Shown: positions 39,584 through 48,986, numbered from the stretch's first letter. The stretch is DNA of 64,000 nt from Bradyrhizobium iriomotense (GCF_030160715.1 NZ_BSOW01000026.1:62001-126000); one strand, 5' to 3'. Translations and numbers: made by a program. The notes: a model not told the origin generated them from the letters alone.

Positions 39584-42031
39584 GTGGGAATGGGACGGTT
39601 GGGGATGGGCGTGCGAAGGCTGTTGATTGCCTCGATGTCGACGGGGTTGGTGTTGTGGCCTGACGCCGGGATGGCGGCGCAGGACGAGGACACGAATGTC
39701 CAGAACCTGCCGCCGGTCGAGGTGGTCGCGCCGGAGCGGACCGTCCGCCGTGCGCCGTCGCGCCCCGCAACGCGCGTCGTGAGCCGTCCCCGCATCTACG
39801 TCTACCCGACCGCGCCGGGCAACGCGAAGGGTCTCGACGTCGACAAGGTTCCCTCCAGCATCAACGCCGTCGATGCCAACCAGATCAAGCGCACCGGCTC
39901 GCTGAACGTCACCGACGCGCTCCGCGACAATGTGGCCGGCGTGAACATCTCCGAGGTGAGCGGTAATCCATTCCAGCCGAATGTCGAGTTTCGCGGCTTC
40001 GTCGCCTCGCCCATCGTCGGCACGCCGCAGGGGCTTGCCGTCTACCAGAACGGCGTGCGCATCAATGAAGCCTTCGCCGACAGCGTCAATTGGGATCTGA
40101 TCCCGACCGCCGCGATCCGGTCGGTCACCGTCGTGACCAACAATCCGGCCTTCGGCCTCAATGCGCTCGGCGGCGCGGTCAACCTGCAAATGAAGGACGG
40201 TTTTACCTATCAGGGCGCCGAGATCGACACCATGGGCGGCGCGTTCGGCCGCATCCAGAGCTCGGCGCAATGGGGCAAGCAGATCGACACCAACTACGCC
40301 GTGTATGCCGCGCTCGAAGGCCTGCACGACAACGGCTTCCGCAACTTCTCGCAGTCGGACGTGCGCCGCTTCTACGGCGATGTCGGATACAAGGGCGGGG
40401 ATAGCGAATTCCACGTCAATATGGGGCTCGCCAACAACAATTTTGGCGCTTCCGCCACCGTTCCCGCCGAGCTGCTCCAGCAATATTGGGGCGCGACCTA
40501 CACCACGCCGCAGACCACCAACAACCGAGTCGGCTACGTCAACCTGACCGGCAAGGTCGAGGCCACGCCGACCTGGACCTTTGAAAGCACCGCGCATGCG
40601 CGCGTGTTCGAGCAGCGCGTGGTCGACGGCAATCCCACCGACGTGCAGGAATGCGCCGCTGCCGGCCTGTTGTGCTTCGGCAACGACACCACGCCGGCCA
40701 ACGGCCTGAACGGCGCGCAGCTCACAAATCCGTTTGCGCCCGGGACGCTGCTTGGCGAGATCGACCGCACGACGACGCGATCGACCACCTTCGGTGTCTC
40801 CGGGCAGGCGACCAATACCGACAGACTGTTCGATCACGAGAACCGCTTCGTGGTCGGCGCAAGCTTCGATGCCAGCGTGACACGCTTCAACGCCACGGCC
40901 GAGCTCGGCACCATCGGCACGGACTACGTCGTCACCGGCAGCGGGATTTTCTTAGGGAAATCCGGCACCCCCACGACGGGCGAGATGGGCCCCGTGTCGC
41001 TGCGCACCGTCAATCAATATACCGGACTCTATGCGCTCGACACCTTCAACGTGACCGATGCCTTCGCGATCACCGGCGGCGGCCGCTTCAACCACGCCCG
41101 CATCACGCTGGAGGACCAGCTCGGCACGGATCTCAACGGCGATCACACCTTCGACCGCTTCAATCCGATCATCGGCGGCACCTACAAGATCACGCCGGAG
41201 CTCACCGCCTATGCCGGCTATTCGGAAGCCAATCGCGCGCCGACGCCGCTCGAGCTCAGCTGCGCCGACCCGGCCAATCCTTGCCTGATCGCCGCATTCC
41301 TGGTCTCCGATCCGCCGCTCAAGCAGGTCGTGTCCAAGACCGTCGAAGCAGGCTTGCGCGGCACCAGGGAATTGAGCATCGGCACGCTCGGCTGGAAGAT
41401 CGGCGGCTTCCGCGCGACCAATTATGACGACATTCTTGCCGTCGCAGTTCCTGATCGCACGGGCTTTGGTTACTTCACCAACGTCGGAAGGACGCGGCGC
41501 CAGGGTCTTGAAGCAGAGATCAACATCAAGTCGCCCACGCTTCAATTCCAGGCAAGCTACGCCTTCGTCGATGCGCGCTTCCTCGATCCGTTGGTGCTCG
41601 GCTCCAATAGCCCTTTTGCTGATCCGATCACCCAAACCATCCAGGTTCTGCCTGGCGACCAAATCCCCGCCGTGCCGCGTCATCGCGTCAAGGTCGGTAT
41701 CGACTATGCGGTCACCGATGCGTGGAAGGTCGGCGGGAACGCGCTGTTCGTGTCGAGCCAGTATTTCGTCGGCGACGAATCCAACCAGGCAGCCAAACTG
41801 CCGTCCTACACCGTGTTCAACCTGCACACGTCCTATCAGGTCAACAAGACCATCCAGGTCTACGGCAGGATCGACAACATCTTCGACAATCGCTACGCGA
41901 CCTACGGACAGTTCTTCGACACCACCGCCGTGCCCAACTTCACCAACGGCGGCAATCCCTTCACCGACCCGCGCTCGCTGAGCCCGGCAAGGCCGCGGGC
42001 CTTTTATGCCGGCTTGCGCGCGACGTTCTAG
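39584..42031 (+). CDS. TonB-dependent outer-membrane receptor, candidate lanthanide-chelate receptor
   Basis: 815 residues (starts possible at GTG 39584, ATG 39590 or ATG 39605). Seen: signal peptide, a TonB-box-like NLPPVEVVAPERTV, a plug domain (KVPSSINAVDANQIKRTG, GFVASPIVGTPQGLAVYQNGVRINEAF, LNALGGAVNLQMKDG) and a long beta-barrel ending in YAGLRATF with a terminal Phe. It imports a large or metal-bound ligand using TonB energy. Known relatives by context are LutH of Methylorubrum and LanA of methanotrophs, required for lanthanide uptake. Its place beside the two-component pair and the Lut-type transporter supports that, but siderophore uptake cannot be excluded. Confidence 0.9.
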   Translation: MGMGRLGMGVRRLLIASMSTGLVLWPDAGMAAQDEDTNVQNLPPVEVVAPERTVRRAPSRPATRVVSRPRIYVYPTAPGNAKGLDVDKVPSSINAVDANQIKRTGSLNVTDALRDNVAGVNISEVSGNPFQPNVEFRGFVASPIVGTPQGLAVYQNGVRINEAFADSVNWDLIPTAAIRSVTVVTNNPAFGLNALGGAVNLQMKDGFTYQGAEIDTMGGAFGRIQSSAQWGKQIDTNYAVYAALEGLHDNGFRNFSQSDVRRFYGDVGYKGGDSEFHVNMGLANNNFGASATVPAELLQQYWGATYTTPQTTNNRVGYVNLTGKVEATPTWTFESTAHARVFEQRVVDGNPTDVQECAAAGLLCFGNDTTPANGLNGAQLTNPFAPGTLLGEIDRTTTRSTTFGVSGQATNTDRLFDHENRFVVGASFDASVTRFNATAELGTIGTDYVVTGSGIFLGKSGTPTTGEMGPVSLRTVNQYTGLYALDTFNVTDAFAITGGGRFNHARITLEDQLGTDLNGDHTFDRFNPIIGGTYKITPELTAYAGYSEANRAPTPLELSCADPANPCLIAAFLVSDPPLKQVVSKTVEAGLRGTRELSIGTLGWKIGGFRATNYDDILAVAVPDRTGFGYFTNVGRTRRQGLEAEINIKSPTLQFQASYAFVDARFLDPLVLGSNSPFADPITQTIQVLPGDQIPAVPRHRVKVGIDYAVTDAWKVGGNALFVSSQYFVGDESNQAAKLPSYTVFNLHTSYQVNKTIQVYGRIDNIFDNRYATYGQFFDTTAVPNFTNGGNPFTDPRSLSPARPRAFYAGLRATF

Positions 42032-42048
42032 GCCTGCGGGGTCCCGAT

Positions 42049-43824
42049 CTAAGGTCCTTCTGCCAGACCCGCGAGCGCCATCGCTGCTCTGAGCTCTTGC
42101 ACCGTTGCTGTTCCCCCGTCGGCGGCCTGGAACGACAGCGGGGCCGGATTCAGCGGAAGCCGCGTCACGTTGGCCGGGCCGCGCGGCGGCTCGAACATCA
42201 TTGCCTGGCTTGCGCCGAATGGAATCCGATCGAGCTGCCGAATGGCGCTGCGCATCTCGTGCAATCCGGCATTCAGAGGCATGGCAAGGGGCCGCTGATC
42301 GGACCAGACGCCGAGCGCGCGGGCTGCATCCGGCAATCCGGCTCCGGTCTGCCATGGATGGCCGATGGGCTGCGCCGTATCCTTCAGAATCTGGAACAGA
42401 CGTTCGACCCGGTGTGCATCCTTCGCGATGAAGCTGCCCTTGAAGTCGCCGTGGTCGGCGAGGATCAAGGCTGCAAGCGCGGCAACGTGAGCTGCTGCGA
42501 GCGAGGTGCCGTCGCAGACGGCGTAGCCGTCCGGCGACTGACAGGCAATGACCGCAACACCGGGCGCGCACAGGTCGAGCTCGGCCCCGCGGCAGGAGAA
42601 CGGCGGTACGAACAACCCACCCGCCGCCGCAGTGGCGGCTGCGGCCTGCGCCGCCTGCGGACTGTCGTCCGGGAAGCTCCCCATCCGTCCGACCGCACCG
42701 ACTGCCATGACATGCGGGGAGCAGGCCGGAAACAGCACGCCCTCGCCGGAATTGCCGGCAGCGGCGATGATGCTGACGCCTTGCTGCTTGGCCATGGCAA
42801 TGTGCTGCTCGACCAGTACGGAGCCGCGCGCGCAACCGACCCCGATGCACGCCACGTCGATGCCGTTTTGCAGGCAATCATCGAGCGCCGCGATCAGGTC
42901 GCTGCAACGGGCATCCAGGGGAAGCTTGCAAACATGCAGCTCGCTGTCCGGGGCGTAGCCGCGGATGCCGTGATCTGCCTGCGCAGCCGCATTGATGATG
43001 CCTGCGCAAGGGGTGCCGTGGCCGGTGACGTCCTTCGACCACGAGCGATCTTCGCCGGTTCGGGCGTCGATACCGTGCTCGATCCTCCCCAATTGCTGGT
43101 GGCTGGTCGCCACGCCGCTGTCGATGAGCGCGATCTTGACCTCGGCTCCACGGCAGTGGTCGGGAATCTGATCGAAGCGCATCGCTTCGCCGCCCCAATC
43201 CAGCCGGCCAGGGAGCGGCAACGGTTTCAGGGTGAGGGTGTTCACCGCATCGGCCTCGATGTTGGGCTGCTGTTGCCACAAGCCCCAATGGCCGGAGCGT
43301 GCGCTGACGAAAATGGCGGCGATTGTTTCCGGCACTTCGTCCCGCAGCGTCAGATCGACGTTGCCGTCGCGGTCCGTCCGTCCCTGAACCGACGCCTGCT
43401 CGCCAACGAGCTGCACGGTTGCCTGTTCCACAGGCGCACCTGTCTCGCTCAGGACCCGGATCGTCACCTTCAAATCCGGGCCGAGCGCGGTCATGGTCGC
43501 GGCCGCAGGGATGAAAGAGGAGGCCGGACCCGCGAAGGATGCAGCTCGCAGATGGCTGTCCGGCTCGATGATCAAGCTGCCGGCCGTAGAGCGGCGCAAG
43601 GCGGCAGCGGCTTCGTCAGGCATGCGCACGATCGCAATAGGCGGGCCACTGATGCCGCGCTGGTCATGAGTCCACAGGATGTTGCCGAACTGGTTCAGTT
43701 GCTCGGCCAGCGTTTGAGCGCTGACGCCGGGGCCCGCTGGCGCGATCATGTATTGAGTGCTGCGCCCTGGTCTACGTCGATTGTCGCTCGAGGTCGGTCG
43801 CGCATCATCTGGACTTGGTGCCAT
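42049..43824 (-). CDS. S8 family serine peptidase (subtilase), no signal peptide
   Basis: 591 residues. The N-terminal ~200 residues include a beta-rich segment (LKVTIRVLSETGAPVEQATVQLVGE). The subtilase domain carries the triad: Asp in VKIALIDSGVA, His in DVTGHGTPCAGII and Ser in CDGTSLAAAHVAALAAL. There is no signal peptide, so it may act in the cytoplasm or be exported by another route. AAAGGAGG precedes the ATG. It is the last gene of a three-gene set with the small protein at 43844 and the Q/G-rich protein at 44383, its probable partners or substrates. Confidence 0.9.
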   Translation of the reverse strand: MAPSPDDARPTSSDNRRRPGRSTQYMIAPAGPGVSAQTLAEQLNQFGNILWTHDQRGISGPPIAIVRMPDEAAAALRRSTAGSLIIEPDSHLRAASFAGPASSFIPAAATMTALGPDLKVTIRVLSETGAPVEQATVQLVGEQASVQGRTDRDGNVDLTLRDEVPETIAAIFVSARSGHWGLWQQQPNIEADAVNTLTLKPLPLPGRLDWGGEAMRFDQIPDHCRGAEVKIALIDSGVATSHQQLGRIEHGIDARTGEDRSWSKDVTGHGTPCAGIINAAAQADHGIRGYAPDSELHVCKLPLDARCSDLIAALDDCLQNGIDVACIGVGCARGSVLVEQHIAMAKQQGVSIIAAAGNSGEGVLFPACSPHVMAVGAVGRMGSFPDDSPQAAQAAAATAAAGGLFVPPFSCRGAELDLCAPGVAVIACQSPDGYAVCDGTSLAAAHVAALAALILADHGDFKGSFIAKDAHRVERLFQILKDTAQPIGHPWQTGAGLPDAARALGVWSDQRPLAMPLNAGLHEMRSAIRQLDRIPFGASQAMMFEPPRGPANVTRLPLNPAPLSFQAADGGTATVQELRAAMALAGLAEGP

Positions 43825-43843
43825 GGCGTCGCCTCCTTTGATT

Positions 43844-44302
43844 TCAGTGGATGGAAGATTGCGTGCGATCGATCGACGCCTGGCGCAGCAACGGAACGCG
43901 GGGATCGGCCGCGCGGGCGGCTTCGATCGCGCGATAGGCGAAATAAATCAGGTTGAAGGCCTGCGCAAAATCCCGCTCGGTAAACTTGTTGGCCGCCTGG
44001 GTGACGATCGAAACGCAGTTTTCGAGGCCCGCATGCTGTGCCGCGTTGGCCTCGAGATAGGAAGAGAGCGAACGCAGCGATTCTGCGATCATGTCGCCCA
44101 TCATGTTTTCCGCAGCCTGATGATCGAGCGCCGGGTTCGGCATCGCGAAGTTGCCGGGGACGGTTCGGAACGGCTGCTCGAAGGTTTGCGACTGCAGGCG
44201 CAAGAGCAGCGGCATCAGATTGCCAAGCAGGCCCACGAGCTGCTGAATGTCTGAGGACTGGCGCTGTGACGCGGATGCTGCGGAGGGATTGGAATCCGAC
44301 AT
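43844..44302 (-). CDS. Small helical protein of the subtilase module, function unknown
   Basis: 152 residues, no signal peptide. Residues 12-38 (SQRQSSDIQQLVGLLGNLMP and following LLLRLQSQ) resemble the helical repeat of the adjacent Q/G-rich protein (QRQLTQQDVADITRQLIGVI). A helical C-terminal part follows (FTERDFAQAFNLIYFAYRAIEAARAADPRVP). AAGGAGA precedes the ATG. It lies 19 bases before the subtilase gene and is clearly in its operon. No known domain is recognised. Confidence 0.75.
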   Translation of the reverse strand: MSDSNPSAASASQRQSSDIQQLVGLLGNLMPLLLRLQSQTFEQPFRTVPGNFAMPNPALDHQAAENMMGDMIAESLRSLSSYLEANAAQHAGLENCVSIVTQAANKFTERDFAQAFNLIYFAYRAIEAARAADPRVPLLRQASIDRTQSSIH

Positions 44303-44382
44303 GAGGGTTCTCCTTCGGAGGAAGCATGCGCAACGGCAGGCGCGACCGCCGCTTTTGGCGGCGGTCGCGCCTTACCGCGCGG

Positions 44383-45144
44383 TCAGATCATCCGCTGCTG
44401 GCCGTAGGCCTGAAGGTTACCGATGACCTGGGGAATGACGCCGATCAGCTGGCGGGTGATGTCGGCGACATCCTGCTGCGTCAGTTGTCGCTGCTGGCCA
44501 AGGCCGGTCTGACCACCGCCGAACGCCGCCTGGAACTGCGGCGCGCCGAACTGCGTACCCCACATCTGCCCAGGCTGAGTCTGCGCGGGATGGCCGAGAC
44601 CGAATTGACCGAAGCCTCCGAATTGACCCTGACCGAGACCGCCGTGTATGGCCGAATGCTGCATTTGGGGCTGGCTCTGCAGCATTCCCACGATCTGCGG
44701 CACGATGGGCAGGATCTGCCGCACGACCTCGCTCACGTCTTGCGGACTTAGCTGCCGCGGCGCCTGGCCGTAAGCCGCATAGCCCATTCCTGCGAACGGC
44801 GTTTGAGCTTGCGCGAGAATTTGAGGCAGCGCCGGGACCAATTGCCGCACGACCTCATTCACGTCCTGTGGCGAAAGCTGCCGCTGTTGCCCGCCCCAGT
44901 GCTGCTGACCCCAGCCCGTTTGTCCGCCCCAGCCAGGGCCGTATCCAAACGCGCCAAAGGTCGGCTGACCGCCGAACTGTCCGTATTGCTGTCCATAGGC
45001 CGCCTGGCCCAGTCCAAGACCGCCTCCGCCAAATTGTTGGCCGCCTTGCGAACCGAATGCTCCCGATCCCCATTGTTGCGGACCGAACTGTCCGAATGGC
45101 GAACCATGCGCGAGGTTCTGTTGCAGGGTATCAAAATACGTCAT
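44383..45144 (-). CDS. Q/G-rich low-complexity protein with three helical repeats, function unknown
   Basis: 253 residues, no signal peptide, ribosome-binding site AAGGAGG. About half is low-complexity Gly/Gln/Phe/Tyr-rich sequence (residues 10-88 and 160-218), which suggests a disordered, condensate- or fibre-forming character. Embedded are three copies of an amphipathic helix of about 26 residues at 89-113, 130-155 and 219-245 (consensus RQLSPQDVxEVVRQLxPxxP). First gene of the set with the 152-residue protein and the subtilase. I do not recognise the family; the DNA repeats make the gene look evolved by internal duplication. Confidence 0.75.
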   Translation of the reverse strand: MTYFDTLQQNLAHGSPFGQFGPQQWGSGAFGSQGGQQFGGGGLGLGQAAYGQQYGQFGGQPTFGAFGYGPGWGGQTGWGQQHWGGQQRQLSPQDVNEVVRQLVPALPQILAQAQTPFAGMGYAAYGQAPRQLSPQDVSEVVRQILPIVPQIVGMLQSQPQMQHSAIHGGLGQGQFGGFGQFGLGHPAQTQPGQMWGTQFGAPQFQAAFGGGQTGLGQQRQLTQQDVADITRQLIGVIPQVIGNLQAYGQQRMI

Positions 45145-45814
45145 CGCTTGGCCTCCTTGCGATGGTGGTGCCCTCAGCCCAAAATTCTGCCAAGAATCCT
45201 GCGAAGGCCGGTCGCGGGCGCGCCCTCTTCGCGGGCAATAGCGGTCCGTCACGCCGGTGCGACGGCGTTGGACCTTCAAGTTCAAATGCTTGGCACGGAA
45301 GTCTCAGCAGTCGGCAATGTCGCCCGCCGGGGAAGCACATGCGTTGTGTCCCCTGAGGTGACAAGCCGACGGTAAGATGTTTTAGAGCGGCAAAAATAAA
45401 AGCCGTCGAGAGATGTGGAGCGGATTTTCCTCGCTGGCACCGTGGGCCAGCCATTTATCATTTACGTCCTACGTCCGCTCAAACGCTCGGCAATTACGCT
45501 GGTTTCTCCCCAGTTCCGCAATGAGCAGAGACTCTGCAAGGAGCAGAGACGCGAAAAACGTACTCACGTCAAAATAGTTTCGCCAAAGCGCGGCGATATT
45601 TTGGCGGCGATCAAACACCGAAAAAATTTCAAGCGCGCAGATTTTCGTCAGCACTCTTTGCCTGGTCAGCGAGCCTTCCGATGTGCATCGATGCCAACTT
45701 GCGTGAATGCTGGAGCATGATCCGAAAAAAATGAGAAGCGCTTTTCCCTCGCGACAAACGTGGAGCGCGTTTGCGTGAAAGCGCGATGACGACTCATCCC
45801 GATCTCATCCCGCT
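45145..45814. other. 670-base intergenic region, AT-richer than its surroundings
   Basis: No convincing gene on either strand. It contains a direct repeat of GAGCAGAGAC near 45523 and 45541, and at about 45711-45800 a stretch starting GGAGCATGATCCGAAAAAA that resembles a dispersed repeat I recall from Bradyrhizobium genomes. The promoter of the Q/G-rich gene should lie near 45150-45400. Confidence 0.5.
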
Positions 45815-46882
45815 CTAGTAGGCGAGGTTGAGCAACGTGCCGACGCGTTCGGAGGTGGCGGGATGGCTGCGAAGCAAGCGCGCCGGATCATGCACGAATG
45901 CGGACGTGCGGCTTGGTGCAGAGCCGGTGTGATGGCGCTCCAGCTTGTCGAGTGCAGCGATGAGTGCTCGCGAGTCGCCGGTCAGCTCGAGCGCCGTTGC
46001 GTCTGCATCCAGTTCGCGCACGCGCGACAGAGCAAGTCCAAGGAGCTGGCCGAGAGTTGGTGCTGCGCTCAGCAGCATCGTCAATGGCCGGCTCGATGTC
46101 ATGCCAGCGTGATGATGGCTGGTTCGCAGCAGCGCGAGACCGGCGAGCGAGGTCCAATCGATCGCGCGCCGTAACGCCGTCGCCCAGCCCATCGTCCAGG
46201 CGTCATTGTTGCGGATATGAGCGACTTCATGGGCCAATATCCCGGCAATTTCGTCGCGCGTCATGCCGCGCAGCAGGCCTTCGGTCAACACGATGGCGCT
46301 GCGTTCCGGCCCGCCGAGTGCATAGGCATTCATGTCGCGCGGTGTCGGCAGGCAATAGAGATCCGGCAATCGCACCAGCCCGGCCCGGCTGCAAACTTTT
46401 GTCAGGATGGCGAACAGGTCCGGCACCTCGGCAGGGGACAGCGGGCGGGCGCCGAACCAGCGATACACGTTCTCGCGCGAGATGATCGTTTCGTCGGGAC
46501 GGGGCGTGCTTCCCGCCAGCGCCCGCTGCATGCCCTCGGCTCCGCCGACGATCCAGCCGCAGACGCCGAGCAGCAATGTCATTGCAAGGATCGCCAGGTG
46601 AGATGATTGATGGTTCGCAGCCTGATGGGCGTGCCGCCGATGCCGCAACCGCCACGGGTCTCTCGGGCTCAGCTCGATACGGCATCGCAGGAAGAGGCCT
46701 GCCTCTCCCGACGGCCAATGCATCTCCACGGTGACGTTAGGGCCGCACTGTAATACGCGCAGCATCTCTCGCGGCGCGTGTCGCACCAGGGCGAACGAAA
46801 GGCCTGGCGTGAGGCCGGCAACGACATCCTGGCCGTGCCGGTCACCACGCAACGCCATCGGGCTTACGCCAGCGTGAATCAC
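45815..46882 (-). CDS. M48 family zinc metallopeptidase (HtpX-like)
   Basis: 355 residues from a GTG at 46882 (an ATG at 46858 is also possible; neither has a clear ribosome-binding site). Seen: a predicted membrane helix (SSHLAILAMTLLLGVCGWIVGG), the zinc motif GILAHEVAHIRNND (HExxH), further hydrophobic segments and the third ligand region RVRELDADATALELTGD. The conserved LPTPRDMNAYALGGPERSAIVLTEGLL segment precedes the active site. HtpX-like peptidases degrade misfolded membrane proteins. It is on the same strand as, but 670 bases upstream of, the Q/G-rich gene. Confidence 0.9.
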   Translation of the reverse strand: MIHAGVSPMALRGDRHGQDVVAGLTPGLSFALVRHAPREMLRVLQCGPNVTVEMHWPSGEAGLFLRCRIELSPRDPWRLRHRRHAHQAANHQSSHLAILAMTLLLGVCGWIVGGAEGMQRALAGSTPRPDETIISRENVYRWFGARPLSPAEVPDLFAILTKVCSRAGLVRLPDLYCLPTPRDMNAYALGGPERSAIVLTEGLLRGMTRDEIAGILAHEVAHIRNNDAWTMGWATALRRAIDWTSLAGLALLRTSHHHAGMTSSRPLTMLLSAAPTLGQLLGLALSRVRELDADATALELTGDSRALIAALDKLERHHTGSAPSRTSAFVHDPARLLRSHPATSERVGTLLNLAY

Positions 46883-47214
46883 CCTGTCCCCTCGTGCGCC
46901 TTCAAAGCGAAAAAACTACGGATCTCCCGGTGCCTTGTCATGCGAGTTTCATGCCTTGGACACAGAAAGTCCCGGTATCCACACGGGGCGACGTCCGATT
47001 CGCTTCGGTGCAAGCTGTCCGAAAGAGACCTCAGGAACCGGGCTCACTTCAAGCTAAACCATGGTTTGGTCCGATAACACGTTACCGACGTCACACTCGG
47101 AGATGACAGATTCCGTGCGAGTGTTGCAGTCGAGCCAACGCGGGAACCCGGCTTCTCAAATCAGGCGAGAGCAGCCATTGTGCCGGCTGCAACAGTCCCA
47201 GTGGAGCAGCATCA
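46883..47214. other. Gap between M48 peptidase and glycosidase genes
   Basis: 332 bases with no gene. The two genes diverge, so promoters for both should be here. No motif is distinct enough to call. Confidence 0.4.
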
Positions 47215-48678
47215 ATGCCGGACAAGTTCTCGCGTCGCCAGTTCGCGAAGATCGTGGGGCTTTCCGCGGCGGGGATGGCAACTCCCGGGCAATCCGCGGA
47301 GGCTAAGCCGGGACCGGCGCCGCGCCCGGCGGGAGGCTTTCCGGCGGGCTTCCTCTGGGGCACCGCGACCTCCTCCTATCAGGTCGAGGGCGCCGTGAAC
47401 GAAGACGGGCGGGGGCCGTCGATCTGGGACACGTTTACGCGCGTGGCCGGCAAGATCGAGGATGGCACCAACGGCGACCGCGCCAACGAGCACTACCATC
47501 GCTACAAGGACGACATCGCGCTGATCAAGGAGCTCGGCTGCAAGGCCTATCGCTTCTCGGTCGCCTGGCCTCGGGTGTTTCCGGACGGCGACGGCAAGCC
47601 GAACCCGAAGGGGCTCGACTTCTACAATCGCCTGATCGACGAGCTCCTGACGAACGGCATCGAGCCGTGGCTCACTCTCTATCATTGGGACTTGCCGCAA
47701 TCGCTGCAGGATCGTTTCGGCGGCTGGCGATCGGCCGAGACCTGCAAGGCGTTCGGTGACTATGCGGCCTATGTCGCGCAGCACCTGACCGATCGCGTCA
47801 AGAACGTGTTCACGTTGAACGAGAGCGGCAGGTTCGTCTATTTCGGCTACGGCATCGGCATCGACGCGCCGGGCCTGGTGCTATCGCAAGCCGAGGTGAA
47901 CCAGGTCAGGCACAACACCGCGCTGGCACACGGGCTTGCGGTGCAGGCGGTTCGCAGCTCCGGTCGCCGCGGCACGAGGGTCGGGCCGGCCGAGAATATC
48001 GATGCCTGCATTCCCGCGATCGACACGCCCGAGAACGTCCGCGCCACCGAGATCGCGCTGCGCGAACTGAACGCGAGCTATCTCAACGTGATCATGGAGG
48101 GCAGATACACCGACGCGTTCCTGAAGTTTGCAGGGCCCAACGCGCCGAAATACACCGATGCGGAGCTGAAGATCATCTCCTCGCCGGTCGACTTCCTCGG
48201 CCTCAACATCTACGCGCCGCAGCATTATGTCCTGGCCTCCGACAAGGGCGCCGGTTTCTCGCTGCTGCCGATCCCGAAATCGTTTCCGCACATGAATTCC
48301 GACTGGCTGCGCGTCGGCCCCGAGACGATCTACTGGGTGCCGAAGCTCGCCGCAAAAATCTGGAAGACCGGTCCGATCTATATCAGCGAGAACGGCACCT
48401 CCGGCGACGACCAGGTCCGGCCCGACGGCAAGATCTACGACACCGACCGCATCATGTATTTGCGCAACTACCTTGCGCAGCTCCAGCGCGCGACGGAGGA
48501 GGGCGTGCCGGTGCGTGGCTATTTCCTCTGGAGCCTGATGGACAATTTCGAGTGGATCTACGGCCTGAACAAGCGCTTCGGCCTCTATCATGTGAACTTC
48601 GACACGCAAGTGCGCACGCCAAAACTCAGCGCAAGCTTCTACCGCAACGTGATCGCAAGGAACGCGGCAGGGGTGTGA
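47215..48678 (+). CDS. Family 1 glycoside hydrolase (beta-glucosidase) with Tat signal
   Basis: 487 residues. A Tat signal (SRRQFAKIVGLSAAGMA at 6-22) precedes a GH1 barrel: FPAGFLWGTATSSYQVEGAV, DIALIKELGCKAYRFSVAWPR, LTLYHWDLPQ. The acid/base Glu203 is in FTLNESG (usually TLNEP) and the nucleophile Glu392 is in IYISENGTS. The C-terminal WSLMDNFEWIYGLNKRFGLYHVNF binds sugar. Export of a GH1 enzyme is uncommon; most are cytoplasmic. It may cleave plant beta-glucosides outside the cytoplasm. No transporter or regulator is adjacent. Confidence 0.92.
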   Translation: MPDKFSRRQFAKIVGLSAAGMATPGQSAEAKPGPAPRPAGGFPAGFLWGTATSSYQVEGAVNEDGRGPSIWDTFTRVAGKIEDGTNGDRANEHYHRYKDDIALIKELGCKAYRFSVAWPRVFPDGDGKPNPKGLDFYNRLIDELLTNGIEPWLTLYHWDLPQSLQDRFGGWRSAETCKAFGDYAAYVAQHLTDRVKNVFTLNESGRFVYFGYGIGIDAPGLVLSQAEVNQVRHNTALAHGLAVQAVRSSGRRGTRVGPAENIDACIPAIDTPENVRATEIALRELNASYLNVIMEGRYTDAFLKFAGPNAPKYTDAELKIISSPVDFLGLNIYAPQHYVLASDKGAGFSLLPIPKSFPHMNSDWLRVGPETIYWVPKLAAKIWKTGPIYISENGTSGDDQVRPDGKIYDTDRIMYLRNYLAQLQRATEEGVPVRGYFLWSLMDNFEWIYGLNKRFGLYHVNFDTQVRTPKLSASFYRNVIARNAAGV

Positions 48679-48986
48679 GCTCCCGTCTCCCCGCTCGCCG
48701 CAGGGCTATCGCATATGGCCGTGTCGCGTACTCGGCCTCATGGTTCTCCAGGCGATGCGAAGCATCATGGTGGGCATGCCTCAAGTTTGTCTATCGGAAA
48801 TGATGCAGCCTACCGGGACGTGTTGGGACGTTCGGCTTTGATCACGAGCGTCGCCCGCTGCGATAGATGGCGGCCTGTGAGCCCCGTTAGCGACCAAACT
48901 CGCGCAGCATTGCAATATGTAGCGGACGGCCACTTCCTGACATCCCACCCAGATGCTATGGAGAGTCCAAAAATGGAGCGATACTT
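48679..48986. other. Gap between glycosidase and RidA genes
   Basis: 308 bases. No gene or clear motif seen. GC content appears to fall from here to about 55.4 kb by eye. Confidence 0.4.

Noticed and set aside
40952..42877. A 641-codon minus-strand frame.
   Set aside because: It covers parts of both the TonB receptor and the subtilase in the wrong frames and lacks any motif.
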